A stretch of DNA of 64,000 nucleotides, taken from assembly GCF_003111625.1 (NCBI RefSeq), contig NZ_MZGS01000023.1, positions 1 to 64,000 of the forward strand, read 5' to 3'. Positions 17,564 through 26,254 of the stretch are shown here, piece by piece (the stretch's first letter is position 1; each line of letters begins with the position of its first letter). Source of the DNA: Methanobrevibacter thaueri (lineage in GTDB: Archaea; Methanobacteriota; Methanobacteria; Methanobacteriales; Methanobacteriaceae). The position numbers and the translations under genes are program-made. Under the pieces are notes generated by a model, which saw nothing but the letters and a program-made list of their open reading frames with translations, was not told the origin of the DNA and ran no database searches.

Positions 17564-17582
17564 AAAAGGAATTATTCCTTTT
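17564..17582. terminator. Bidirectional terminator hairpin
   Basis: Perfect dyad AAAAGGAAT-1-ATTCCTTTT between two convergent genes, flanked by A/T runs on both sides. Confidence 0.6.
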
Positions 17583-17608
17583 CCTTATTTCATTAAAAAA
17601 AGCTAATT

Positions 17609-19120
17609 CTAATAAACCTTGATTTTTATATTATATCCATTGATTGAATGTGAGTGAGATGATTTCTTATGACAATCTGGACATCTGTATTTTGAGGTTA
17701 TTTTGAATTTTTTAGTACTTGCCTTATATTTTAATGATTTTGGAACATATTTAAGTTTGAATTTGGTTGAAACGGATTTTTTGAAGTAGAATGTGAATCC
17801 GCTGCTGTAACTGTATTTTCCTTTCTTATAATTACCGGAAAATGTCACATAGAGTTTTGCTTTTCCGTTTTTGACTTTAGAATAGGAATCAGAACTTCCA
17901 ACATAAATATAACCGTCTTTAACTTTCTTACCGGATTTTGTTTTCACTTTTACAGTTATTGTTTTTTTGGTATTGTAATAGCCTTTCTTGTTTTTGATGA
18001 CTATCTTGGTGGCATATCTTTTGTTAACTTTTGCTTTTCCGGCAACTTTTTTTGTGTTAAAGTTATCTCCAACAAATGTTGCAGTGTATTTGTAGGTTTT
18101 TGCCTTTTTGAGCTTGATTGATTTGGTGGCCACTCCGTTTTTAACTGCTACAGAATATGTTTTGCCGTTGATTGTGAACTTAACAGTTCCTTCATTAACA
18201 TTCCTTCCTTGGCTTTTGACGGTAGCTTTTAAGGTTAATTTATATCCCTGATAAGTACTTGCTTTAGCCAATGACATGCTTACAGAGGATTTCTTAACTG
18301 TAGCTGATTTGACTATTGAACTTGCAATAACATGAGCGTTATTTGATGAAATGGTAACTGTATAGGTTCCAACCGGAATTTTCGGATCGAATTTTATATA
18401 TCCATCTGAACCTGAGGTATAATACCTAGTATATGTGTTTCTACTGTTGGAAAATACGATTTTTATGCTAACGCCAGAAAGTCCGTATCCAGTTTCGGAT
18501 TCAGTTACTCTAATGGAGTATTGAACCCCTGAATTGTAATATGCATTATAATTCTCAGCGGAAATTATTGCATAAAACGGATCGTTGACGACAGTTAATG
18601 TAGCGGTTGAGAAAATATGATCATCATACCAATTTTTTATTTCGATTTTATATTTTCCTGGGCTTAATCCTGCTGGAATGACATAATCAACATAATTAGC
18701 TGGTTCAGTACTGTATATCTCTTCTTCATCTAGTACCGGATTATTATCAGAATCATATACATTTACACAAAAATCATATGCATAATAATCATCACTTGGA
18801 GTTATAAATATTCTAACGGACTCCTTTTGCCAATTATGAATAGTACTGTCATTTACTGTAACATTATACTCATCAAAAGATGGAACGGACACCTTATCAT
18901 CATTGGAATTATCTACTGTTAACGTTTCAGTTTCATCACCAGATAACCCGTCCTCCACATTTGTTTCTAATCCTTCATCGACACTGGCTTCTATTGGGTC
19001 CACATCAACATCGTCGGTAGCCACTGTAGCATCAGCATCTTCGCTAGCGCTTACGCATGACAATGCACATAGACTCACCAGTATCAATGACAATAAAATC
19101 ATGTACTTTTTCTTAAACAT
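17609..19120 (-). CDS. Secreted adhesin-like protein with Ig-like repeats
   Basis: A 503-residue exported protein: signal peptide (about 1-26, ending CVSA), an acidic Asp/Glu/Val-rich stretch (about 27-75), then several beta-sandwich Ig-like units (patterns such as VKNGVATKSIKLKKAKTYKY and VNKRYATKIVI) that become very Lys/Tyr-rich toward the C-terminus. It ends with a CPDC/His-Lys-Ser-His cluster that might bind metal. This is the adhesin-like class that is abundant in Methanobrevibacter. The ligand is unknown. No membrane anchor is seen. Confidence 0.85.
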   Translation of the reverse strand: MFKKKYMILLSLILVSLCALSCVSASEDADATVATDDVDVDPIEASVDEGLETNVEDGLSGDETETLTVDNSNDDKVSVPSFDEYNVTVNDSTIHNWQKESVRIFITPSDDYYAYDFCVNVYDSDNNPVLDEEEIYSTEPANYVDYVIPAGLSPGKYKIEIKNWYDDHIFSTATLTVVNDPFYAIISAENYNAYYNSGVQYSIRVTESETGYGLSGVSIKIVFSNSRNTYTRYYTSGSDGYIKFDPKIPVGTYTVTISSNNAHVIASSIVKSATVKKSSVSMSLAKASTYQGYKLTLKATVKSQGRNVNEGTVKFTINGKTYSVAVKNGVATKSIKLKKAKTYKYTATFVGDNFNTKKVAGKAKVNKRYATKIVIKNKKGYYNTKKTITVKVKTKSGKKVKDGYIYVGSSDSYSKVKNGKAKLYVTFSGNYKKGKYSYSSGFTFYFKKSVSTKFKLKYVPKSLKYKASTKKFKITSKYRCPDCHKKSSHSHSINGYNIKIKVY

Positions 19121-19293
19121 TTTATCCCTTTAATTGCATTTGGTGGGAAAACTTTCCCTTAATTATATATTATTTATTCCTTAGGTAATAAGTTGTATAA
19201 AGTAAATGCTTTATATTAAATTTTAGAATAAAAAGAAAGAAAAAATTAAAATCAGTGAATGAATCCATGGCATGAATAATATGAATTTTAATA

Positions 19294-20061
19294 TTATCTA
19301 ACCAAACTGTGGCTATTTCCATCAATATTTGAATACAGCATTCCCAATGAATAATTGGCTATGCTCTCCATTATTGGAATGATTACACAGATGTCGATTA
19401 AAAATCCGACATAAGGAATCGCAATTACCCATGATGAGACTATTGAAATGACAACCATCAATACCAACATTGCCACTATCCATTTGAATATGTTGAATAA
19501 ACCTATATTATAAATGTCAGCAATTACCCTGTGAACCTTTAAGGCTTCTGACAAGCTGTTTAGATAAGCCAAACGGGCTTTTGCAAAGAACAGCAGGAAC
19601 TCAAATATCAGATAAGTGATCAGGATTGCAAGAATCACCAAACCGAATGTTGCAATAAAACCATGAAACTGAAAGTTATAAAGCATCTTGATACTTTCTG
19701 AACCGACTGTGGACAATAGAATGAAAAATACCGCAACAGGAACAATCATATAGACCATTCTCAAGATTAAGACCCTAATGGAATCCTGTATGCTGTTCAC
19801 AAGATTCAGTGAAGGCAACATTGCTGATTCCCTTGTACCGACCTTGATGATATTCAGGAAGTATCCCGGAACGATTAAAATAAATATGAAAAATGCTATC
19901 ACTCCAATGAGAACAACATAATTGTTATCCAATAGCTTACCGATTGGAATGATGGCTATTAAAATAAAAAGAATGCAGATTATTGGCAATTTTGCAAGGT
20001 TTTTGAAAGGGTATTTCACCGAATTGAAGATAATTTTTGATATGTTCATAGACTGCCTCAT
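19294..20061 (-). CDS. DUF4013-type multi-pass membrane protein
   Basis: A 255-residue polytopic membrane protein with about six hydrophobic segments (for example IICILFILIAIIPIG at about 27-41 and VVLIGVIAFFIFILIVPGYF), matching the DUF4013 family common in methanogens. Function unknown. It overlaps the end of mmp2 by 4 bp (20058-20061), so it is translationally coupled to it. A small AT-rich hairpin follows the gene (about 19279-19299). Confidence 0.8.
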   Translation of the reverse strand: MRQSMNISKIIFNSVKYPFKNLAKLPIICILFILIAIIPIGKLLDNNYVVLIGVIAFFIFILIVPGYFLNIIKVGTRESAMLPSLNLVNSIQDSIRVLILRMVYMIVPVAVFFILLSTVGSESIKMLYNFQFHGFIATFGLVILAILITYLIFEFLLFFAKARLAYLNSLSEALKVHRVIADIYNIGLFNIFKWIVAMLVLMVVISIVSSWVIAIPYVGFLIDICVIIPIMESIANYSLGMLYSNIDGNSHSLVR

Positions 20062-21032
20062 TTAAATATGAATACTGGATTTTTCTCTTGATTGAAGACT
20101 TCCGCCTGTTCTTCACCATAATTCAGGAATAGTGAATTGGAATCTGTCACTTCACCGACGACATTGGCTTCAATTGAATATTCTGCCAAGTATTCCTTAA
20201 TGTAATCGCATTTTTCCTCACTTGCGGTGAATACAAATCCTGATCCCGGATAGGACCTGAGCCAATCCACCCACTCGACACTTTCGTTTCTTGGAATATC
20301 CTCAAGATTTACGACTGCTCCCTTACCTGAGGTTTCAAGAAGCATCTCCAAGGTTCCCAATATTCCAGGATTTGAAATGTCCTTTCCGGATTTGATATAG
20401 TCATTTTCCGCAAGGTATTGGACTGCGGTTATTTGATCTTGAACCAGTTGTGCGTCTTTGTCGTATGTGGTATCCCAGTTTAGGCTGAACATTTCATGAG
20501 GTTTGCCGTCAAGGTCTATCGCAACGATTACCTTGTCGCCCGCCTCAGCGCCGAAGCTTGTAATCATCTTATCCTTTTGTGCAATTCCAACTATTGCCAC
20601 TCCCAATGAATCGACCTCACCATCAGGATGCAGGTGTCCTCCAACCATCGGAACATTGAACTTTAGACATCCGTCCTTTATTCCGTTCAATAGGTCTTCG
20701 TAAATCTCATCATTGCTTATTGACATGATGTTGACCATGGCCAGTGGTTTTCCACCCATTGCAGCTATATCATTTACATTTACAAGAACAGAACAATATC
20801 CTGCCCAATATGGGTTTACGTTCATTATGTCTCCCCATATTCCATCCGCAGCAAGGAGTATTACCTGATTGTTTCCGATGTCAATAGCTGAAGCGTCATC
20901 ACCAATGTCAATGACAACATCTCCTGAAACGTTGTATGATTCTTTTAAAAGTGATATTACATTATCTATTGAGCTTTTACGGGATACGCCTTTAAATTCT
21001 TGAATTTCCTTTACAAGATTTTTAAAATCCAA
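20058..21032 (-). CDS. mmp2: Methanogenesis marker protein 2 (AIR-synthase-related)
   Basis: A 324-residue protein of the PurM/SelD/HypE ATP-binding fold: DIGDDASAI (about 41-49), [27 protein letters not shown] and [12 protein letters not shown]. Such proteins phosphorylate or adenylate a substrate; the substrate of Mmp2 is unknown. It is grouped with methanogenesis markers because of its phylogenetic distribution. Upstream neighbours on the same strand are the DUF2117 gene and nob1, all closely spaced. Confidence 0.85.
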   Translation of the reverse strand: MDFKNLVKEIQEFKGVSRKSSIDNVISLLKESYNVSGDVVIDIGDDASAIDIGNNQVILLAADGIWGDIMNVNPYWAGYCSVLVNVNDIAAMGGKPLAMVNIMSISNDEIYEDLLNGIKDGCLKFNVPMVGGHLHPDGEVDSLGVAIVGIAQKDKMITSFGAEAGDKVIVAIDLDGKPHEMFSLNWDTTYDKDAQLVQDQITAVQYLAENDYIKSGKDISNPGILGTLEMLLETSGKGAVVNLEDIPRNESVEWVDWLRSYPGSGFVFTASEEKCDYIKEYLAEYSIEANVVGEVTDSNSLFLNYGEEQAEVFNQEKNPVFIFK

Positions 21033-21047
21033 AGTTACACTTCCAGT

Positions 21048-22163
21048 TTATTCAATATAATTAATTTTGTAGTTACAATTAATATTTTTTATTATTTCAA
21101 CTATTTTGTTTTCAACCTCATCGATATTTTTGAAATCAAGACTGTCCGCTTTGCCGTTGAAGATTTCCTTTTTGATATTTTGACCGATGATGTCATCAAA
21201 ACCGCTTTCAACTTCAAAGATTATGGAATTATTGACCTTGAAACCATCCTCCACAACCTTGTCCAAGTCGCCATCTGTTATTCCAATTACAGGTATATCG
21301 AATCTGTACAATATGTCAGAGGATATCAATGTGGTGTCATCACCGACCGTGATGACCAAACTGGAATCCCTGAACTTGTAGACGTCCTCTCCGGCATGAT
21401 CCAAAAAGGTGACCTTGAACTCATCCGGCTTTTCATTGGAGATTACCCTTGGAGTGACCTTCGCATGCCTTAAAAGACCCGTCTTTATGATTGCCGAATC
21501 CAGGTCGACTTCACCTAACTTCTCAAGGCCGTGACTCTTGAGTTCACCACCAACAATATCGACAATATGATTGTCCTTGGCAATCAATGTGAGCCTGTCC
21601 GAATTGGTTTTTCCTATAACGACACTGTTCACCATGATGTTTTCGCCAGGACTGACCCCATGGACAATCCTCTGATTAAATCCGGCATTGTCCTGCTTGA
21701 TGTGCCTTTCATAAACCTCATCAGGTTTTATGATGCTCAAGCCCAACCTGTCTGACAGCTCAAATGCCAAATCCAAATCGTTGTTCCATGGAATTATGCT
21801 TCCATCATCCTCGCCCGGACGTTCAATCTGGATTACAGGAATGCTGTTATCATCAATCTTTTCAACATAATGATTATAGACCTTATATCCGAAAACCTGA
21901 CCTGTGACATCGGATTTTCCATAATTCAAAAGGAATATCACATCGACGCCATCATCGTGAAATATCTTCAGGGAATCGCTTGGAACCAGCTTGCGGGAAA
22001 TGTCTATAATATTCTCCAGACTCGCGTCTATGACTGCGGTACGGCCCATCGTTCCTCCAAGCCTTACCTTAACATCCCCATAACCTTTAAACAGGTCAAT
22101 CAACTTCAATGCATAGCCCGAATCTATGATATTCGGACCGTGGACAACAATGCCTATTCTCAT
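21048..22163 (-). CDS. DUF2117 family protein
   Basis: A 371-residue soluble protein starting MRIGIVVHGPNIIDSG, recognised as the DUF2117 type conserved in methanogens. The N-terminal third (HDDGVDVIFLLNYGKS, IPVIQIERPGEDDGSI) and the last third (SSLVITVGDDTTLISSDILY) look like two Rossmann-like layers. Function unknown. Its start overlaps the end of nob1 by 4 bp; mmp2 follows 15 bp downstream. Confidence 0.8.
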   Translation of the reverse strand: MRIGIVVHGPNIIDSGYALKLIDLFKGYGDVKVRLGGTMGRTAVIDASLENIIDISRKLVPSDSLKIFHDDGVDVIFLLNYGKSDVTGQVFGYKVYNHYVEKIDDNSIPVIQIERPGEDDGSIIPWNNDLDLAFELSDRLGLSIIKPDEVYERHIKQDNAGFNQRIVHGVSPGENIMVNSVVIGKTNSDRLTLIAKDNHIVDIVGGELKSHGLEKLGEVDLDSAIIKTGLLRHAKVTPRVISNEKPDEFKVTFLDHAGEDVYKFRDSSLVITVGDDTTLISSDILYRFDIPVIGITDGDLDKVVEDGFKVNNSIIFEVESGFDDIIGQNIKKEIFNGKADSLDFKNIDEVENKIVEIIKNINCNYKINYIE

Positions 22164-22666
22164 CTGTTCACCCTGATTCTTTTCTTAAATATTCGAGACC
22201 CACAGATCTCACAGTCATCAAATGGATAATCATCATCATATTCCTTTTTGCAGCCTTCACAAACCTTCTTCCAATTATAGATTCCCTTAATCCCCTCAGT
22301 CATCACGCCGGAATAAGGGATGTCCATAATCTTCAATGTATTCTGGATTGTGTAGTCATCGCTTATGACCTTGACATCTTTGCCCTCATCCTGCAACATG
22401 CACGCAAGTGAGATTAATTTTATATCAGGCATGGACAATCTTAAAATATCACCTGACATAGATATAACATCATTGACACTTGATATGTATTTGTTTGGCA
22501 CATCTTGTATGATGAGATTGCCCTCTTCAATCAACATGTCAAATGTTAATTTCGATTTTAAATCTTTGATTTCAGATGTTATTTCCGGAACAGTGTAATT
22601 ATTATTGGAATTGATTTTAAATCCATTAATAATAGCTGATGCATCCAATACATAACAAATTTCCAT
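22160..22666 (-). CDS. nob1: Nob1-like endoribonuclease for 16S rRNA maturation
   Basis: A 168-residue protein: N-terminal PIN domain with acidic active-site residues (YVLDASAIINGF, 5-16; MPDIKLISLA; VISDDYTIQN) and a C-terminal zinc ribbon (CEGCKKEYDD...CEICGSRIF). Archaeal Nob1 cleaves the 3' end of pre-16S rRNA. First gene of the nob1-DUF2117-mmp2-DUF4013 string. The 11-bp tandem repeat at 22731-22829 lies in its upstream region. Confidence 0.92.
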   Translation of the reverse strand: MEICYVLDASAIINGFKINSNNNYTVPEITSEIKDLKSKLTFDMLIEEGNLIIQDVPNKYISSVNDVISMSGDILRLSMPDIKLISLACMLQDEGKDVKVISDDYTIQNTLKIMDIPYSGVMTEGIKGIYNWKKVCEGCKKEYDDDYPFDDCEICGSRIFKKRIRVNR

Positions 22667-22730
22667 ATGAATATATTTTGTGCTATAAACTAATAAAATT
22701 ATTCAATTGCATTCATGGCACTGAACAGCA

Positions 22731-22829
22731 TTGGAAGGGATTTGGAAAAATGTTGGAATGAACTCGGAAAAAGGTTGGAATAAGCTTAGAATAAAGTTTG
22801 AATAAATTTTGTAAGGATTTGGAATAATT
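22731..22829. repeat. Nine-unit 11-bp tandem repeat between nob1 and a regulator operon
   Basis: Units TTGGAA-plus-5 start at 22731, 22742, 22753, 22764, 22775, 22786, 22797, 22808 and 22819, exactly 11 bp apart. The first six bases are TTGGAA in five units and TCGGAA, TTAGAA, TTTGAA and TTTGTA in the others; the remaining five vary but are often TAAAT-like. The period is close to one helical turn, so all sites face the same side of the DNA. It lies between divergent genes and is a plausible multi-site operator. Confidence 0.75.
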
Positions 22830-22917
22830 TATTTAAATTCCATAGGTAAAAATTAATAATACCAATAATTCATTAGGATTTTGATAAAAATCCAATGCAA
22901 AAGTGGAGAAGTTAAAT

Positions 22918-23709
22918 ATGAATTTCCAAAATGACATTGAAAAGGACATTAAGTTTCTTGCAAAATCTGAAATTCGATTGAAAATTTTAAGTGAATTGGA
23001 CAAGGAACCGAATAACGTACGGGGCATTGTTAAACTAACAAAAATAACATACAGCTCCGTATCAAGCAACATCGATAAATTAAAGAAAAACAATCACATT
23101 AAAAAAGTCAACAACAAATACCATGTCACTCCGATGACTGAAGTGTATCTGAAAAGTTTGATTGACTTTAAGAATAGCATAGACATGATTAACGATTATG
23201 ACATATTTTGGGACAAGCACAACCTAAATCAATTAAGCATGGACTCCGTGAAAAGCATTACCGACTTGAAGGAGTCACAACTTATTGAAGCAACACCAGT
23301 AGAAATCTTCAAAACACACAACACAATCAGAAAACAAATGATCAAGTCCAAATCCGTTAAAGCAATATTTCCACATCTGCACCCAGAATATCCAAAATTA
23401 ATCGAAAATGTATTGAAAAATGACGGTACAGTCGAATTAATCATCCCCCAAGACATTTTCAAGGAGTTGATCTTTAGGATTGACGGGAAAGTCAGAAGGG
23501 CTGCTATTAAAGAAAGAAAATTGAAAGTGTACAAATTCAAGCAGGATTTAAATTTGTATTTGAGCATTTGTGATGGAAACATGGCATTGGGACTGTTCAA
23601 GAACGATGGAAGTTTCGACCAGAACAGGATTCTGATTTCAAGCAATGCAAAATCCAACAAATGGGCCGAAAAGCTATTTGAACATATCAGAAAACAGGTG
23701 ATATTATGA
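22918..23709 (+). CDS. Winged-helix regulator with FilR1/DUF1724-like domain (first of two)
   Basis: A 263-residue regulator. The N-terminal winged helix (about 10-75: VRGIVKLTKITYSSVSSNID) is followed by a C-terminal sensor region of the FilR1-middle/DUF1724 type (about 100-260: FWDKHNLNQLSMD, IPQDIFKELI, LSICDGNMALGLF). The frame could open at a GTG at 22903, but that GTG lies in the GTGGAG ribosome binding site of the ATG at 22918, which is taken as the start. Its stop overlaps the next gene (ATGA, 23706). Confidence 0.85.
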   Translation: MNFQNDIEKDIKFLAKSEIRLKILSELDKEPNNVRGIVKLTKITYSSVSSNIDKLKKNNHIKKVNNKYHVTPMTEVYLKSLIDFKNSIDMINDYDIFWDKHNLNQLSMDSVKSITDLKESQLIEATPVEIFKTHNTIRKQMIKSKSVKAIFPHLHPEYPKLIENVLKNDGTVELIIPQDIFKELIFRIDGKVRRAAIKERKLKVYKFKQDLNLYLSICDGNMALGLFKNDGSFDQNRILISSNAKSNKWAEKLFEHIRKQVIL

Positions 23710-24497
23710 CCAGTCACGAAACCAAAAAGCAGCTGACCAAAGAGTTTAGCGGACTCAAATACATTTTAACATCAGAAATGCGCTCAAAATTGTTGTTAAC
23801 AATTTATGACGATTCAAAGAATTTGGATGACTTAAGAAATGAATTGAAAAAGCCCTCAGCCACAATATTGCATGGACTTAAGGAACTGGAAAACAACAAT
23901 CTGGTGAGAAAGGTTCAAAAATATTATGAATTGACATCAAACGGTTATTTGATTACCACAAACATGATAAAACTCATTGAAAACTGGTATTCAGTCAATA
24001 AGAGCAAATTATTCTGGAATAACCATGATCTCTCAGACTTACCTGATGATGCGTTGAAAAACATGTACCTGTTGAAAAATGCCGAATATGTTAATTCCAC
24101 AACAAGCGATTTGTCAAATGCTTTCAATGCTTACATAAAACAGATTTCAAAAGCGCGTAAATTGAAAATCATACTTCCGATTTACTCCGAAAATCATTTC
24201 AGACATCTGATAACATTATTGGATGGAAATGAGCTGGAATGCCTTGAACTTGTCATCAGTGAAGAACTGGAAAATGCTATGAGGCAAAACGAATACATTA
24301 AGCAATCAATTCTGGAAAATGAAAAGGTCAGGATAAAAACTATTAAAAACAACGTGAAACTATTCCTGACCATTTCAGATGAAGCTGTTTGCCTTACCCT
24401 GTTTTTCAAGGACGGCCATTATGATGATTCCCAGATATTGATTGCCACTGATGATGAAGCGTTGAAATGGGCTTTGAATTTATCTGCGTATTATTAA
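23706..24497 (+). CDS. Winged-helix regulator with FilR1/DUF1724-like domain (second of two)
   Basis: A 263-residue paralogue of the preceding gene with the same layout: winged helix (DLRNELKKPSATILHGLKEL), then FWNNHDLSDLPDDAL and LFLTISDEAVCLTLFFKDG. Four-base overlap with the first copy indicates tandem duplication and coupled translation. Methanogen regulators of this class sense unknown small ligands. Confidence 0.85.
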   Translation: MTSHETKKQLTKEFSGLKYILTSEMRSKLLLTIYDDSKNLDDLRNELKKPSATILHGLKELENNNLVRKVQKYYELTSNGYLITTNMIKLIENWYSVNKSKLFWNNHDLSDLPDDALKNMYLLKNAEYVNSTTSDLSNAFNAYIKQISKARKLKIILPIYSENHFRHLITLLDGNELECLELVISEELENAMRQNEYIKQSILENEKVRIKTIKNNVKLFLTISDEAVCLTLFFKDGHYDDSQILIATDDEALKWALNLSAYY

Positions 24498-24518
24498 CAG
24501 CAAAAACGGGGAGGTAAT

Positions 24519-24839
24519 ATGAAAGAACCGGAAAAAAATAGAGTATGGCACGTTAATAATAAGGAATTATATTACCTTTTAAAGGGAAGACTCGGCGGCA
24601 AGACAACAATCAACATCATCGACATGATTTTGGAAAAGCCCCATAACAGAAACCAGCTGTCGAAAAAACTGAATGTGGACTACAAGACAGTAACCTATCA
24701 TTTGAAGATCATATGCAAATACAAGTATATTACAAAAGACCAGTTCGAAAATTCCTACTATTATCGGCCCAGCGAAAAATTATTAAAGAACCTTGCGGAA
24801 TATAATCAAATAAAGAAATTAGTTGAAAATGAGGAATGA
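24519..24839 (+). CDS. ArsR-like winged-helix regulator, 106 aa
   Basis: A compact winged-helix protein (NRNQLSKKLNVDYKTVTYHL forms the recognition helix region, about 44-63), with a short basic N-terminal segment and a C-terminal helix. It is third in the operon, 21 bp after the second FilR1-like gene, with GGGGAGG as ribosome binding site. Its stop overlaps moaB by 4 bp. Confidence 0.85.
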   Translation: MKEPEKNRVWHVNNKELYYLLKGRLGGKTTINIIDMILEKPHNRNQLSKKLNVDYKTVTYHLKIICKYKYITKDQFENSYYYRPSEKLLKNLAEYNQIKKLVENEE

Positions 24840-25348
24840 AAATGGGAAGTGAAACTTCAAAATTACATCAAAAAGAATCATCCAAGGACATTACCTGCGG
24901 ATTGATAACACTTAGTGACAGCAGAAAATCCGAAAAGCTGGATTTGTCCGGAAAATATATTGCAGAAGAAATTGAATCAAGATACACATTGAAATCAAGG
25001 AAACTGATTCCTGATGAAAAAGAAGATTTGATAAATGCAATTGATTCAATGGTAAACGAGGATATTGATGTGATTATGACCAACGGAGGAACAGGTCTCG
25101 ACACCAGGGACATTACCGTTGAAACCGTTGAATCACTTTTTGAGAAAAAAATCGATGGTTTCGGTGAACTCTTTAGGGCGAAATCATTTGAGGAAATCGG
25201 TTCAGCGGCTCTTCTATCAAGAGCTACCGCTGGAATCTATAAAAAAACAATCATCTTCTCTATGCCAGGCTCACCTAATGCCGTGAAGACTGCAATGAGC
25301 CTGATAATTGATGAACTTCCTCATTTTGTCCATCATGTTAAAAAATGA
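24836..25348 (+). CDS. moaB: MoaB/Mog-type molybdopterin adenylyltransferase
   Basis: A 170-residue MoaB fold protein that activates molybdopterin by adenylylation, needed for the tungsten or molybdenum enzymes of methanogenesis (formylmethanofuran dehydrogenase). Motifs: TLSDSRKSEKLD, TNGGTGLDTRD (about 82-92), FGELFRAKSFEEIG and SMPGSPNAVKTAM. Translationally coupled to three regulators, which is unusual for a biosynthetic gene. The ATG at 24842 is an alternative start. Confidence 0.92.
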   Translation: MKMGSETSKLHQKESSKDITCGLITLSDSRKSEKLDLSGKYIAEEIESRYTLKSRKLIPDEKEDLINAIDSMVNEDIDVIMTNGGTGLDTRDITVETVESLFEKKIDGFGELFRAKSFEEIGSAALLSRATAGIYKKTIIFSMPGSPNAVKTAMSLIIDELPHFVHHVKK

Positions 25349-25369
25349 TGAAATTAACTTTCATCATTT
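25343..25369. terminator. Bidirectional terminator between moaB and pyrE
   Basis: Perfect 11-bp stem (AAATGATGAAA / TTTCATCATTT) with a 5-nt loop that includes the moaB stop codon, followed by a T-rich run leading into the convergent pyrE end. Confidence 0.65.
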
Positions 25370-25382
25370 ATTTTTATTTTTT

Positions 25383-25910
25383 TTAGTCGAAAAATTCGTT
25401 GACACAGATTAAAGGCTCTAACTTTATTCCTGCTTTTTCAAACTCTTCAGAGGCACCTTCCTGTCTGTCAACAACTACGAATGCCCTGACCACTTCACCG
25501 CCATTATCCTGAATTGCTTTAATGGCTTTCAAAAGTGATCCTCCTGTTGTTGCAACATCCTCGACAACAATGACCTTGTCGTTTTCGTTGAGTTCACCTT
25601 CAATGAGTTTGGAAGTTCCATAACCTTTCTTTTCCTTACGAATCATTAGCAATGGCAATTTTGACTCTAAGGAAACTGCTGTGGCTATTGGAACTGCACC
25701 TAAAGCAGGACCCGCAACCTTATCCACATCATCATCAGCTATCTTTTCAGTGATCAGTTTTGAGATTGTGGATAAAATTTCAGGTTCGGTAATCGCCTTT
25801 TTCATGTTAATGTAATAGTTGCTTTTCTTGCCTGAGGATAAAGTGAAATCCCCTTCGAGAAATACTTCATTTTCCTTAAGCAAGTCAATTAAATAATCTT
25901 TAGAACTCAT
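25383..25910 (-). CDS. pyrE: Orotate phosphoribosyltransferase
   Basis: A 175-residue type I phosphoribosyltransferase of pyrimidine synthesis, joining orotate and PRPP to OMP. The PRPP-binding motif [14 protein letters not shown] (about 113-126) and the N-terminal [16 protein letters not shown] are diagnostic. It overlaps the PRC-barrel gene upstream by 4 bp. Confidence 0.95.
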   Translation of the reverse strand: MSSKDYLIDLLKENEVFLEGDFTLSSGKKSNYYINMKKAITEPEILSTISKLITEKIADDDVDKVAGPALGAVPIATAVSLESKLPLLMIRKEKKGYGTSKLIEGELNENDKVIVVEDVATTGGSLLKAIKAIQDNGGEVVRAFVVVDRQEGASEEFEKAGIKLEPLICVNEFFD

Positions 25911-26149
25911 AAAATATCATCTTCGCCTTTGAGTAAAATCTTATCTCCAATTACCTTTATCATTTCCATAGGAACAAGGTCTTCACTGGCTTTAAACTGT
26001 TCAGATAATCCTGAGCCTTTAATCACCACGTCTGTTATTTCAAAAGAATCCTTATCAAAAACAACATCTGTTACTTTTCCTACGATTTGAATGTCAGCAT
26101 CGAGAACTTCCTTGCCAAATAATTCATCTTTGATTCTCATATTAAACAC
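25907..26149 (-). CDS. PRC-barrel domain protein, 80 aa
   Basis: A small single PRC-barrel protein ([20 protein letters not shown], about 9-28, then DIVIKG-type strands). PRC-barrel proteins in archaea act in RNA processing or cell division complexes; no role is evident here. It leads pyrE with a 4-bp overlap, so the two are co-translated. Confidence 0.85.
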   Translation of the reverse strand: MFNMRIKDELFGKEVLDADIQIVGKVTDVVFDKDSFEITDVVIKGSGLSEQFKASEDLVPMEMIKVIGDKILLKGEDDIL

Positions 26150-26254
26150 CTTAAATATAGATAGTCATTCGTATTAATTAACTGTTTCTAAAAATATGAA
26201 AAAGTCTTTTAAATAGAAACAACATAATAACAATATTGATTTTAAGGTGAATTC

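Noticed and set aside
22731-22829. CRISPR-like array
   Set aside because: Units are 11 bp without spacers; no cas genes are in the window.
22903-22917. GTG start five codons before the first FilR1-like regulator
   Set aside because: The GTG belongs to the GTGGAG ribosome binding site of the ATG at 22918.
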